The position numbers and the translations under genes are program-made. Positions 12,141 through 25,200 of a stretch of DNA of 64,000 nt are shown here, in pieces. Every line of letters begins with the position of its first letter. Positions within the stretch are counted from its first letter, which is position 1. The stretch is from Isoetes taiwanensis (Eukaryota; Streptophyta; Lycopodiopsida; Isoetales; Isoetaceae): assembly GCA_021234155.1 (NCBI GenBank), contig JAJEKV010000053.1, forward strand, positions 5,980,488 through 6,044,487, given 5' to 3'. A model generated the notes under the pieces. It did not search any database, had not been told where the DNA came from, and was given only the letters and a program-made list of their open reading frames with translations.

Positions 12141-13050
12141 GATGGGAGTAGTCTCCCTAACCTAATGAAGCGTCGACTTGCCGGAGGTTAGCAAGTATGT
12201 TTCTTAGTTAGCCTTAAGTTACGGCTCATGTATTCTAGTTAGTAGAGTGCATGTGCGAGAATCTTGGAACGTCAATGGCGATGATGGGATCGCCTTTAAG
12301 GCATTCTCTAGGCCAACAGCACCGCGAGAGGCAGCGCATTTGACCATTAGGGTCATGTGAGTGAGAGGAATGAGGCATGGTGGGCGATGATGAGACATCA
12401 TCGGATGCTCTCTATGCCGCGATCTGAGGGGGACTTTGGCGGGTGGGAGGGTCATGGTGAAGGTGAAAGTGATCATCTTGGCGATGATGGGATGGGTGAG
12501 GCGTTCCTAGCTGAAAACCCTTGGGGCATGATGCAGCGGGGGTGTACTTTCGTCTGGGGGATCGTGTACAAGAGTAGCACATGATCATAGGCGATGATAG
12601 GATCATCTTAAATGGTCCAAAGCTCAAATCCTATGGGGCCATGAAAGTGCAAGGTGGTAGGGTAACCTTGAGCTAGTAGTTCGGCTCAAGGAGATGCGTA
12701 AGGGGTGGTCCCCTAAAACCACAAATTTATTAATTAAACTAATGTAATGTGCTCCTTGTCTTGGGGGCAAGTTAGAGGTGGGCATGAGGGAGGCATTCTG
12801 AGGGGGATGGGGAGCCATAATTTAGATTATGAACCCTAATAACTCTTATAGTAATATTTCTAATTATTATAAGAAGTAACTTGTTAAGGTTGTATAATTT
12901 TGTATAAGTACAAATATAGCCTAAATTTTGACAATTAACTTTTAATAGGAAGTTGACCGTTTAAATTGAATTAAAGAGTATGTTATGTTGTTTTTTGGGG
13001 GCATAAGGTAGGTTAGTCACCTTAAGCGTAATCTTTGAGGGGACATTGTC

Positions 13051-13061
13051 CCTAAGGAGAA
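13051..13061 (+). promoter_or_regulatory. Polypurine tract of sense gypsy element
   Basis: CCTAAGGAGAA lies immediately before the LTR start TGTGGCGTTCGG. The equivalent in the antisense element is AAGGTGGGGAGAA, directly against TGTGGCGTTCGG at 38,739. The position and purine content fit a plus-strand primer. Confidence 0.7.
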
Positions 13062-14684
13062 TGTGGCGTTCGGAGGAATATGCAGCTATGAATACGTATA
13101 TTCACGGACCATCACTATACAAATCTATCTTCATAGTCTTGTATACCATAGATTGTGGCACTAGGGGGCATGACTAAGTTATTCATATAAGCCAGCCCAG
13201 GATTAAGACCATTTTTCCGTGGCCTTAACCTATTGAACCTTTACGCCACAGACTCACCCGATTGGTGCCGCGTGGCATCCTAGGTGGACCTAACTTATAT
13301 GAGGCTGGAACCCTAACCCTAGGCCTCTTTCCGGCCCTAGCACCCGAGACTCACCTACTGATTTCGAAACCCGTTTGAACAGCCGTTTTCTTGTAGCATA
13401 GGCGGGGCAGCCCGGGGAGGCGGGCTTCGTTCTTGGAGCAAGAAGCGACATCGCATTGAGTCAAAGACCATGGAGGCACCGCGGATCGGAGGAGAGCATC
13501 GGGGCGGGTATGTAGAGTAGTAGTTGTGATAGCTCATGCAGGATTAGCATTCAGGATGTGCTAGTATCTTGTATCTGGGTAGAGCCATCCTAGAACCGTA
13601 TTCAACATCTTGAACCCTAATCAATGAACCCTAACCCTTAGTTAGGTTGTATGATTAGGTTAAGATGTTCTTCTTATGATTATTCTCATGATATGATGAT
13701 TATGTGATGATGGTTGATCATGTTTTGCTCCTCTTGTATTGGGAAGGGGGTAGAGACCTAGGGCCATATGTAGTATGCTCTAGAGTAGATCCCTTAGTTC
13801 CTATTAGTTGCGGCACATGTGCATAGGAGCCCACCAGGGCTATCGAGGCTATGATGTGACTCAGCACCACATACTTGAGGGCTAGAGGGAATGTGGAGGG
13901 AGGATCCCGCAGAGTGGGGGGGGCTTGGGGGATCCCATAGTGGGCTAGGCTTATGGTGGGGTCACTTACGTGTGGGCGAGCATGGGTCCGGCCACCTCTG
14001 GGGGCAATGGTGCCGCCGCCTCTCGAGAGCTGCAAGTTAATGGGCGGCTCGTTTTGGGGGTTAAATCGGTGCAGAATGGGTGTCGCCATGCGATTCTCTA
14101 GCCGCCCACGGAACCTCTAGACCACAGGGAGGGGAGATGCAACCCTTCCGCCTCATGGACCGGGAGATGCAACTTTGGAGTAGTCCCGATGGGTGATGCC
14201 ATGGGATTGCGTGTCCGGGAAGGCTAGAGTCATGCGAGCCTGATTTAGCCCATCCGCAAAGTATGCCGGGAGGGGATGGGTGGTCAACCCTAGCCATTGT
14301 CTTATGCCAGCCCTGCGCCATTGTTATGACTTGATTGGGCTCTATCTTGAGACCTATCCGGTCGGTCATCCTCCTTATGAGGAGCCATGGGTAGGAGCTC
14401 TTATGTTTTATGGCATAGGATTATCTTCTTTGCAGTTGTGGATATGTGATGGACTACCCTCGAGGTAGTATGTTGTATTGTTATTGCTAGCGAAGCGTTG
14501 TTTATGCTTCGGCGTGATAGGAGCCCATAGGGAGCCCTGGCATGAAGACACCTTCGTGTCCCCGCCCACTAGGATTCTCTCGCAGTCGCGGGTTAAACCG
14601 GAGGGGCCCATGCGGTTGATGGACGGGATGGGGGATTTCTACCCGGTGTACGCTCGGGCGCCGATATTTAGCGAGGGCGTCGCT
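13062..14684 (+). mobile_element. 3' LTR of sense gypsy element
   Basis: About 1.6 kb starting TGTGGCG. Its reverse complement aligns in blocks with the other LTRs. 'attgggaagggggtagagac' at about 13,738 and 'atccgcaaagtatgc' at about 14,248 are the clearest. The right end is set only approximately, near 'ggcgtcgct', because similarity fades. It is clearly more diverged than the three other LTR copies are from one another. Confidence 0.7.
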
Positions 14685-14689
14685 GGAAT

Positions 14690-15439
14690 CTTTGAATCAC
14701 GAAAACTCTTGAAATGTTGATGTTCTTATCATTATCATCGCTGGCGTGGGAGATCTTGACTATGAGATGATCTATGCTAATTGGATGGATCATAAGCAAC
14801 GCCGCATGGTGCAATTGTAAACTTTGGGCTATTGAATCATAATAGGAAGGCCTTTAAGCTTTATGTGTGGATTATATATGATCAAGTGTTTTTGGTTTTA
14901 TATTGAAGATGTGTTTGTTTATTGCAGCTTTAATGAATGGCTAAGAAAAAAAATTTAACCTTCAAAAGAATGGCATCTTGGCTTAAAATTGCCTTTTCAA
15001 CATGAATGGCAACTCTAAAAAGTTGCCCTTCAAAAATGGGGATACCACCATTCAATTTTAAGGTTTGAATAGCAAGGCTTAGACATCTTTGGATGACTTT
15101 CTTACTTGATCATATCAATAAATATTATTCCATGCAGGCCTCCCAGAGCACCATTATTAGTTATTAACCTTAAACCATATCAATTACCGATTTGAGTTGT
15201 GGTTTGCGGAGATATCACATCTCAAGTTGTCCTTCTATTTATAGGCAACAATACCTTTTTTTTGCCTTTTTTGCCTCCTAAATAAAGGTCAAAGGTTTAT
15301 TTTTAGCTTTCTCTCTTTGATAATAGCAAGGCTTAGACATCTTGGATGACTTTCTTACTTGATCATATCAATAAATATTGTTCCATGCAAGGCCACTCCC
15401 CAGAGCACCATTATTAGTTATTAACCTTAAACCATATCA
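14690..15439 (-). mobile_element. LTR fragment of a second LTR element, with internal duplication
   Basis: Read on the - strand, TGATATGGTTTAAGG begins at 15,439 directly after a polypurine tract, as a 3' LTR should. A stretch of about 117 bp (15,071-15,187) is repeated at 15,327-15,444, so the LTR start appears twice. The far end of the LTR is not defined, and I see no second LTR in the window. Confidence 0.5.
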
Positions 15440-15455
15440 ATTCCTCCCCTTCTCG
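15440..15455 (-). promoter_or_regulatory. Polypurine tract of - strand LTR element
   Basis: On the - strand, GAGAAGGGGAGGAAT directly precedes TGATATGG. 'gaggacgatcaatccc' lies just upstream, a layout typical of the end of plant gypsy pol and the start of the 3' LTR. Confidence 0.6.
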
Positions 15456-18400
15456 GGATTGATCGTCCTCGATCAAGAAAATTATATGGCAAATTTGACA
15501 CAACCAAGTCCATGGCTACAACACCGATAACTTCGAGAATAGTTGGGATATTCTTGTACTTCCAAAGTACCGAATACCCTGTGCCCTCAAAGGTACAGAT
15601 GTAACTTTGTCAAGCCAATTATGTTGCAACCACAATTACTAGTCTTCAAAGTTTTACATCTTATGCTCTCTTGTTCAAAGCCTATTGTGCCGGCACACAC
15701 ACCTTTGATCTACCAAGAGGCATTCACATCAAGTATACCATGTTCAAGCCGGCTCACGTTGCAATCGTAGTCACTAATCTACCATGGGTATACACATAAA
15801 AGTATCTATTCCTTATTCCAAATAAAGAAAATCAACTTAATTTGTCTCAAAATGTTTACTAACCTCCACCGAAGCACCAACTTCCGATCAATTCCATTCC
15901 GGTTTGCAATCTCCAAAGACCAGACCAGAAGATGTGCGAACATGGGGAATAACAAACATTCTATTCAAAAGCAAGCTTTGTTAAAGATAAGTTCTCATCA
16001 AGCTGTATGCTACCAAAAAAAAAAAAATGAAATTCTAAAGTCATACCTGAATCTTATTCATTGTCTCTTCATCTGGCTTGGAGCAAGAAAGCATGCAGTT
16101 GAACAGTCAAAGATTGACAGCAAGGGCTTGAAAATTCGCAAAAGCATACTGTTGAATGTGCTCATTACCTACAGAAGGTTGCTAGTGCCAATAAAACAAT
16201 GGTGAGGATACATGTGCTCACCTCTGCCTTTGGATTAAAAGTGCAAGCACCAAGTGTTCGAACAAAAGAAAAGATCGAAATCGAAAAAATTATTACCTTT
16301 GTAAATAGAATAACAGAAATCAAAGGAGGTGATGTATGCTTCACTTTATCTGTGGCAAAAATGGAGTTCAGATCAACAAAACCCGATTAAACAAATCCAT
16401 AGGATTGCATAGGCATATCTAAACAAAACCAAACCTCATTGTACAGATGCCAAAAACGAAAACCTCAAACCATGAAAATGATATGCTCTTTAATCTGGCA
16501 GCAAGATTCTGCTGCACCAAATGAAGAAAAGATAAAAACAAAAGTGGAGAAAGCCAGTGCTGGGTATCATTAGAAGATGAAGAAGGCAACGACTATAAGA
16601 AACAAAAAGCATTCCGTCCTCCATGAAGCCGTCGTCCGCCCATAATCATATTGCAGGAGGACTGAAACGGTCCCTGCTAAGAAAAAATATTTTAGGGTTC
16701 GCACCTGTTAAATGTGGTAAATCGCCAAAGGAATTAAAAATGCGGACTCATGGCTATGGTGGTCGGATTTGGGTGCTAGACAACAAATAAACCATGAGAA
16801 TCTACGAGTTTGGATAGGTGAAGCGAAATGTAGATCACACAGTTCTCCCGAGATATAAAAATCAAGTGAAATTGGAAAAATCGCCTTTTGTAAAAGCTGG
16901 AAAATGTTCTATATAATCGGAACATCGAAAGAGAAGGAAGAAAGAAGGTGCCACTAACACTAGAGGCAAAGCTTTTGAATTTCTAGTCATACACATATGC
17001 CTAGATGCATTACACGAACTGGTGCATTACAGAAAGTGCAATAGTTAGTGATATATGACAGGACATTTTTGGCAATAGAATTTGAACATGATGTAGAGTA
17101 CAGAATTGACATGTTACACCGCAAGAAAAACATATAGTTTGAAGAGTTTTGGAGTTTAACAATTATTCGAAGCAAAGATCAGGCAACAAAAAATGAACAA
17201 CAATGTAAGGTGCAAAAAATAAATGTACGATGTACTATAATGTAAAAACCATAAGAGTCCAAACATCCTATGTATTGAATCCACAATTGTGCTCCTTTAT
17301 CCCCTGCCATAAAAAACTGAAGCCAAATCCAAATGTCAATTACTACGAGAATTTATTTCATCCAATATCTCCTATAGGCTAGAATAAACAAGGACTCATC
17401 TATTAGGATTAGGATTGAAATACATGCTCTTATCCATAAGCAACAAATAAATTAAATTGGATTACAATGTTTGTGTAAAATTCCTTAATTTTATAGTATG
17501 CAAATTATTCGTACATGTGTTTTCATGAACCTTTCAATTTTCTCAGGACTTTCAAACAAAGCTTGCTTTACACCATTTGCCCTTTGTCAAATCATTATTC
17601 AAAGACAATATAAAACCTTATTCGAAAATATTCAGAACATATTTAAAGGATTGAATCTTAATAGGACATTAATAATGGGTTAACTCAACAATTTTGGACC
17701 TAAAGAAATGTTCATAGCGGCCTTGGCCCATCGCGATAAATTTCTTGTATAGTGTAGAATTTGCGTCTTCTTTATGTTTTGGGACCTAGCTCTATAGTTA
17801 ATAAGACTTTCATTTGCCATTTCTCCTATACATGGTTAGGTATTTGGTTGAAAAATCACCATTTAGATTGCAACACCACTAGAAAACAATAGGAAAATGG
17901 CCGGTTCGACCTACACTTTTGTGGATATCTTTTTACAAAAGAATGGCTAATTGGTTATATAAAAATAAAATTTGTAGGTCCGTTAGAATTTTCTCTTTGT
18001 ATACCCTAACTTGTGGGCCATACTCTATAAATGAAAGAATGCTCTCTACGACTCAAAATAAAAGTATAGCGTGTGAATATACCCATTCAACAAAATAAAA
18101 TATAACTAGAATATATGCTCATTCAACGACTCTCTCATCTCTCAATAAAATAAAAATAACTAAGCGAAGAATGAGGGTTGGGAAGAAGGCTGGGCAAATG
18201 GGTTCATGTTGGTATCTTAATCACTTAGTAATTTGAATTTCGGGGCAACCTTCTTAAGGTTTTTTTTTTATATCGAGCATACCGGTTTGGTTGCAAAGGC
18301 TTGAATTCCATTAAGAAATATCACGAGGAGATTTAAGAATTGCTCGTTAACTTCCCATTACTAGTTTGATATGATGCCAAATGGAATTGTGATCGAACAG

Positions 18401-18480
18401 GAATTACACACATAAGGAAAAGGAATGCTAACAAAGAATACTAACCTTATCAACTTGCAAAGTATCTCAGAATAGTTTCC
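15456..18480. other. AT-rich stretch, no gene recognised
   Basis: Only short ORFs occur, the longest 117 codons at 15,852-16,205 on the + strand, which matches nothing I know and includes a run of A. The part next to 15,456 should be the pol end of the - strand LTR element, but no pol motif is readable. I see nothing else to support a feature. Confidence 0.5.
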
Positions 18481-21400
18481 ATTTATCCAAATCATGAAGA
18501 AATCCATCGTGAATAGTCTGGTTGCATTTTATACTTTATCAAGTTCCCCTTGTGTAGTCTCCTTTCATCTGTTGACCTTTTCATTTTGTGTTCCCTTGTG
18601 CAAGTAATTTTACATATATTGTGCGGCCCTGGATCCAGAAATGAAATCTCTTTTGCAATATGTTTCTCTTCTTCAAGTTTCCATGATTTCTGCAGGCACT
18701 GAGCAAAGTAATCCACAATACAATATCAGGCTCGGACATCTCGGTCTAGCCATGTTGATATCTCCATGCCAAGTGTATGCAGCTATCATTGCACTTCATA
18801 ATATCTGATTTGGATTGGATAAGTTATCAAATAAGCTGCTAAGTGTTCCACATTTAGCATATACATAAAAAGCATTTAGCAGGGCAAAATAGTTTTGTGA
18901 GAGAGAGAGAGAGCAATAATGAAGTAAGTTGTCTTAAACTAGTGCCAACTTATTATGGAGACATCAGAGCGCAACAAAAACAGACAATGGGTATTAAGAT
19001 TGGGAGCACCACAAATAGACAGTGGGTACTGAGATTGGGTAAAGCAATGGTCAGTATTCCTTGGGGTTTGGAGAATGGGTATTATCTATAGTCTGAGAAG
19101 GGAGAGGCCAACAACTTATTTCTTGGGGTTTGGAGAATAGTTATTATTCTATTTTGAGAGGGAGAGGCCAATGGCTTATTACATACAGAGCAAGGTTGTT
19201 GATGTGATATGGAAGACGAATAGACAACACACGTATGGCATATATAGAGCTTGCAAAGAGATTGGAGCCTTCCGTTATGAATAACCTCTAAATTACTATC
19301 TCCATACCTAGATTGCAATTGCCAAAAAGCATTTAATTCAAGTTGCATGGGTTATTGACACTAGCCATTAGCCATAGGTTAGATGATTGGCATCTGAATA
19401 TCTAGTGAAGAATGAAGGGTATCCAAGCAAATAGCACATATTTAAAAGATGTGCAATAACACAAATTTAAGATCCGTTTGCACAATACAAATTTAGGATC
19501 TGTTGTTTTTGTTTTTTACTCCAGTGTGCATTGACCCATTAAATGAAACAACTGTAGTATCCTTTATTATTTCCAGACAGGGTATTAGTATGCCAACCAA
19601 ATAACATTGACCCATTATATGAACAGTGTAGTATCTTTTATTATTTTCAGATAGGGCATTAGTATGGCATCCAAATAACGCATAGAATATATCACAACAA
19701 ATAGATTGGTATGTTGTAGGGTACTGACTGAGCCAGTATTCCTAACAACTTAGATGATTGGCATCTGAATATTTTAATAACTTAGATGATTGGCATCTGA
19801 ATATCTTGTGAAATATACGGAGAGTTGAGGAGGAAAAAAAATATTGAAAACAATTTGATCAAAAAATCATAAAGGAGCACCACCTCAGGTACAACATTTG
19901 TAATAACAAGAAAAGCCTCACTTGAAAGACCATTATAAGTGAGGACTGCATTCACAATGTGCAACATGCTCGAGTAGTCATCTTCATTGTCACCATGCTC
20001 AAGTAGTCATCTTCATTGTCACCGATGGTGCTTAGTTAAAGCCCTTTTATTATGGCAACGGCTTAGGTAAAGCCCGTTTATTATGCCACGACAATGTTAT
20101 CCACACATCCCTTAGAATCTATTTACCATTTGTTAGAGCTGTCAGATTGGCACAGGCATCTAAGAGCAGTTGCATAAGAAATTTCTCTAGTTTGTAACAC
20201 AATTTATCAAAACATTGCATGGTAGATGTTGAAGGTGAAGGAGAAGCTGTTAACTTTTTGGTATCTAAAAGTTCGTTGGATTGCATAAAACACAAATAAA
20301 AATGGACATATTATGATTGATGTATAATTCTTATTAGTGGCATCAATGCAGCTCAAGACAAATGCACTCTATGTTATTGAAAAGTACTGCTCTTTTGTCA
20401 TGAAGTTAGTTGTTCATCTGTAAGACATGAGAAAGTGATTGTTTCAAAAGAACGTGGATATTTGATGAAACCAACGCAACGGGTAACTTTCTTGTTGTTT
20501 CTCCACTGCGCAAACTGACCCGGTCATTACACATTGCCAGAAGTAGTTTAAAAGCCAATAGGCCACATTGTGTTGTTACTCTTTATTCTGTGGGTATACA
20601 GCGCATGAGCTGAAAATTTCGCCATAACGCCGCTCTGTATGAGCACAAAATTTCCATTGATATAGATGATCAAGTGCAGATTGTCCAAGTACCTATCATT
20701 GTAGAATGTCGGAGGCGCTCTCTCATATGTACTTTGACCTAAATTTAAAGTAAACAACTACTGGAGTTCCACATCTATTGCACATCAAGTAGTTGTTCGG
20801 TAGAGAAATTATGTAAGTACCTATCATTGTAGGATGTCGAGTTGCTCATATGTACTTTGACCTTTAATTCAAGGTAAACTTTGCGCTCCACATCTAATGC
20901 ACATCAAAGCGGTTGTTACGGTAGAAAAAATTGTGCAAGTATCAATTATCAATTAAGCTAGAATTGACATCACAAATACTATAACATAGCCTTTGGCCAT
21001 CTTTCAACCTCATCCTGCTTGAGAAAAACTCTTATTGTCTATAAAGTGCTTCGTAAATAATAAAGTGCGATTACTCTATATGTCAATAACTAACATCGGA
21101 ATCCAACAAAACATTCAAAGTCCATTTCAAACAACGTATAGAAGCATGCATCTTCCTTTTCTTGAGGGTCCGGCTAATATAATTCGTTTAACTCTTACAT
21201 GAACTCTCTAATTATTTTTTGACATCCTAGATCTTTACGTAGTCAAGTATGTAAAAAGCTTGGCAGTTGTTAAAGGTCGGCATTTATGTGAAGGACATCT
21301 AGCATCTTCGGTTCCACCGACACACAAATTATCTATATGTCCTTCCCACAGGATTTCAGATAATAACATCATCATCCCCTTTATCTGGAAGAGGAGGTGC

Positions 21401-22250
21401 AAAAATAAGGGAATCGGTAACTTTCGGGCTTTTGCTTACCGAAATAACTGATAACTTCTTGCACCAGCAGTTCCTTCACTCTTGGTCCTCGAACTATTAC
21501 CATGTCATTCCCACTAGCCACTTCCACCATCTTCGGCAAAGTGAAGACATGACCAGGGGCTGTAGCATGCACTGTTGCCACAAGTTGATGCATAAATAAG
21601 AATATTCATTTCGTTTTTACTTGCCCCTAGCTAAGATGTCTGATAATAGAAACGCTGCAGCATTTCTTGAATCCCACTGTACCTGATCTGCATCATGACA
21701 ATGTCAAGATCAAATCTGCAAGAATCAAGCATGATAGTCTTTAATGCTTGGTTCGGTTCAACTGGAAGGTTGAGAAGCCCCATCAAGCCATTCTGTTTGA
21801 TAGAAGAGTCAATCAGTGCAATTGAAATATTCCACTGCTAGTGTCATACTATGTTTCCGCTCATGCAAACAAAGCAATGCCAATCCTCATCCACGTGGCA
21901 AACATGGTAAGACAAGCATGAAAAATGGTACAAAATATTACCTCACTTAAACAATGCACCATTTGTAGTTTTAAGTTCAGTACATCAGAACAACGCCCAT
22001 GCTGTGATATGCTCCGAAATCATGGCCTTCCCATTGCAAAAGCATAATCCATTTTTGTAAGTAGGTGAGGTGAATCTTAGATCTGTTCGAACTGGCAGAC
22101 CTTCTCCCAATCATTAACTGCTTGAGTAAATGCAAATGCTTCAGTATTGTAGAAATGGGCATAATGATCATGAATATCGTCCTCTAACATGGATTTAGTG
22201 TGATAAAGGAGAATAACAAAGCGTGACCATCCTATTGTTTAAATTCGTTT
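18480..22250 (-). other. Cluster of exon-like pieces, product not recognised
   Basis: On the - strand, several short open stretches end near plausible splice sites. The pieces include DHYAHFYNTEAFAFTQAVND (about 22,110-22,170), NGLMGLLNLPVEPNQALKT (about 21,740-21,800), FDLDIVMMQIRYSGIQEML (about 21,660-21,720), a piece with APGHVFTLPKMVEVASGND (about 21,495-21,555), ERAPPTFYNDRYLDNLHL (about 20,660-20,720) and NEDDYSSMLHIVNAVL (about 19,940-20,000). They look more protein-like than the surrounding ORFs and keep one strand and order, suggesting an old split gene or a pseudogene. I cannot name the family, fix a start or join them with confidence. Confidence 0.3.
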
Positions 22251-25200
22251 TCGAGGTTCCAAAAACTTTTTAGAATTTTTCTTATGTGGTTTTCCTAAGG
22301 TTTTGGGATTTCGTCCACCGGAATGACATCCCATTGTCCAAAAAAATCTCTAAATATTTTAGTGGCATCTTAATTGGGGCGTGCTTATCCGGTTCTTCAG
22401 ATGGCGAAGGAGGCGTGCATCTTTGGCGGATTAAGATGGTGCATCGGTTGGATTTGATCTTGGATGTAAATATTCGGATGCTATGGAAATAAACCGGTTC
22501 CTATTTTCTTACTTAGTGCGCCCACGGAAATGTGCGAGACAATCAAACATCTGAAAACCAAGACAACCGGACATGGGCGTCGTGATGTCTATTTGCTCCA
22601 TGAAACCATATTTGGGTGAAGTATCCGATGCATGGGTTAGGCTTTTTATTTTTTATCACAAAGCGGAGTTTGAATCAGACACTTTCTCTGGTTTCTTTCT
22701 ACGCTTTCTCGGCTTTGCTTTTCGGTTTTTATTTCAATATTTTTCCGTTTCTAGCGTAACTTTCTCTCTCTGTGAGGCAAGTTTTGGGATAATAACCTGG
22801 AACACAAGGTATAGAGCATGTATTCTTCTGCTATCTGCATCGAATTTGAAAAAGCAGAAGCATTAGTAAGACTCACAGTGATTATCTCCAGATGGATTAT
22901 TAGAGATGCCATGGAATCTTTTCCACATAGATGGTTAGGTTTGAATGCTTCCTCATCATTCAATTTGTACCTTCCTCATCACTCAATTTGTTTCTCAATG
23001 TATACATCCTATTTTGTTTAAGAAGCCTTCATCTGCTTTTGAGAAGTACCATTTGGAGCTTGCCCATTTGGAGCTCTGAGGTTTGTGCCAAGGGGCAAGC
23101 GATTTTCAGAATCTTTATTTTTGTTTGATCTTTTCAATACATCTGATCCATTATTTTTGTTGTTTCTCATGTGTTTTAGTCATCTCTACGGTCTTAGCAT
23201 CGGTCCACGGGATGGACATATGCACGGCTGTTCTTCCGGTCCTTTGATATCAATTTAAGCCCGATATGATTGTGGCTAAGAAGAGATCGACATGATGATT
23301 CATGATTTCCGCGGTGAAATTATCGGTATTTCTTATGGCTTTATTTATTCTTTGGCTACTCAAATATATTTGTGCTTCTTGAATGTTGCCATTGGATTTA
23401 AGGTAGCCATCTTCTTGCCATAACTTTTTTTAGGCAACTCTTCTGCCATAATTTTCATGTTAAATATCCGATAGTTGTCTATGAGATTAAAAGCATGTCA
23501 TGTCATTGACGTCATGGTTCCATCATTGTTGTTATGAAGATGATTTGAGCTGTCTTATTGTAGTTCTATATATGGAATCCAAATCCATTGTTATTTCTCG
23601 AGCACTTAATATTAGCATGCAGGATACCAATGCAGCAAGCTTGAAACTATGAACTCTGACCATTTAAGCAAATCGAAATAACTTCTTGATAAAGAACACG
23701 CGGTTGCGCAAGAGGTGTGGCTACTCATAACATCCACAAGTGAGTCCCTTTCCAAAACTGTCTTTTCAAGTTCATGTCTACAATTATGAATTTTGTCGTC
23801 TTCACCACTGCTCCTTATCCATTAGATCAATGATTAAATTCTCTATTATATGAATTTCTATTTGGCCTCGAAGCACTTAGTGAAATCGACGGTTGCCTGT
23901 GCTTACCATGTTTGCATCTATCCTTCAAGAGCACATGACATGCTATTCATGGACTTGAGCTACCCTTCGTGACCACACCCAAAAGCTCAATGGCTGGAGA
24001 CTTGGGAATAGTAAAAACGGATGCTAGATCTTTGCTTGATTGCTTCAAAATGTCGATACTCCATTTTTTCTAGAGTTCAGATTTTTTCTAAGACATGGAT
24101 TTGGTGTGCTCTCTACATGTCTACAATTATGAATTTCATTGACTTTGTGATCCGTAATTATAATTAGCTTCACTATGGACTTTCTAAGCACTCTTTCCCG
24201 AATAAACTCTCGCCTTTTGTTTGTAGCATGGCGAGTTCGAATTTTCTCTCTTACAACACCTTCCTATGTAGCGCACATTTGGGATCCGGATAATTCTTGG
24301 TTGCATGAGCTCCTTATCCATCAGATTAATGATTAAGTTCTCTATTACATGAATTTGTTTTCGGCCTTCAAGCACTTACAGGACAATGGGTTGTGCTTAC
24401 CATGTGTAGCCAGCTAGATTTGTCCCTGATAGCTATATATAGTTAGTTTCATTGTTGCTCAGCGTATTCTACATTTTATACATATAAATATATGCAACAC
24501 GTGAGATATGCAGGTTATCTATTGTTTAAATTTCTGTCCGTTGCTTCTAATTTGCCAACAAGAGCAGCATGCATGGGCTTAGATTTCTGCATCTTTTTGT
24601 GAATCTGGAGGATGACTAGGCACACTAAACTATTCAACACTATGCAAATTGATATTGCTCATCTTTAAGCCGCTTCAGCAATGTGAAGCGTATTATAGGT
24701 TCTATTCTTTAAGGTCCCTTCTATTTATGTTCACCAAATTTAATTTTCAGATGAACCCAGGCATATGCTAAGTCGAATGGGGATGACTTATTAGAGTTGA
24801 TGGCTATCGAGGCCCTGAGCACTCTTTATGAATATAAAGTCTCTGCTCCAGCTCATCTAACACAATGCCTCGGAACTACTCATTCTCTCTTGTTTGGTCT
24901 TTGCTTCCTATCCAAACTCAAGTTTCTTAACTTATAGAAAATGCACGCTGGAAGTATAGAATAAACTCAACATGCAAGTTCTACTAACTCTTCATCTGCA
25001 TAGACCTCACTATTGTTTATTTTAGCTGGTTGACATTTACTTGAAGAAAAAAATAGAAAGTGTATGCTAGAGCAGTTTGAACATTCTCTGGAAGTATTGG
25101 ATGTATTGAGATACCAACTAGGTCTAAGGTTTGCGATATCATCTGCATCTCCATTCAACTGAGCTTTATAATTCATTTCTTCTTTTAAAAAGCATGGTCT

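Larger units (their letters stand above)
8007..14684 (+). mobile_element. Damaged Ty3/gypsy (chromovirus-like) retrotransposon, sense
   Basis: Fragments of pol occur in the expected order on the + strand (reverse transcriptase, integrase zinc-binding region, integrase C-terminus, chromodomain-like end). They are followed by a polypurine tract at 13,051-13,061 and a 3' LTR from 13,062. The LTR is a diverged reverse-complement relative of the 1.55-kb LTRs at 37.2 and 46.4 kb, so this is a related element in the opposite orientation. The 5' LTR and PBS are not seen; the element abuts the end of the segmental repeat. The 8,007-10,380 part (protease/gag expected) has no readable frame, although 9,258-9,494 is similar in inverted orientation to about 40,490-40,700 of the antisense element. 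Confidence 0.75.

Noticed and set aside
13718-14720. Several ORFs of 62-123 codons
   Set aside because: They fall in the 3' LTR of the sense gypsy element; GC-rich sequence leaves chance frames open on both strands.
18899-18914. GAGA regulatory element
   Set aside because: A short GA microsatellite with no recognised gene nearby.
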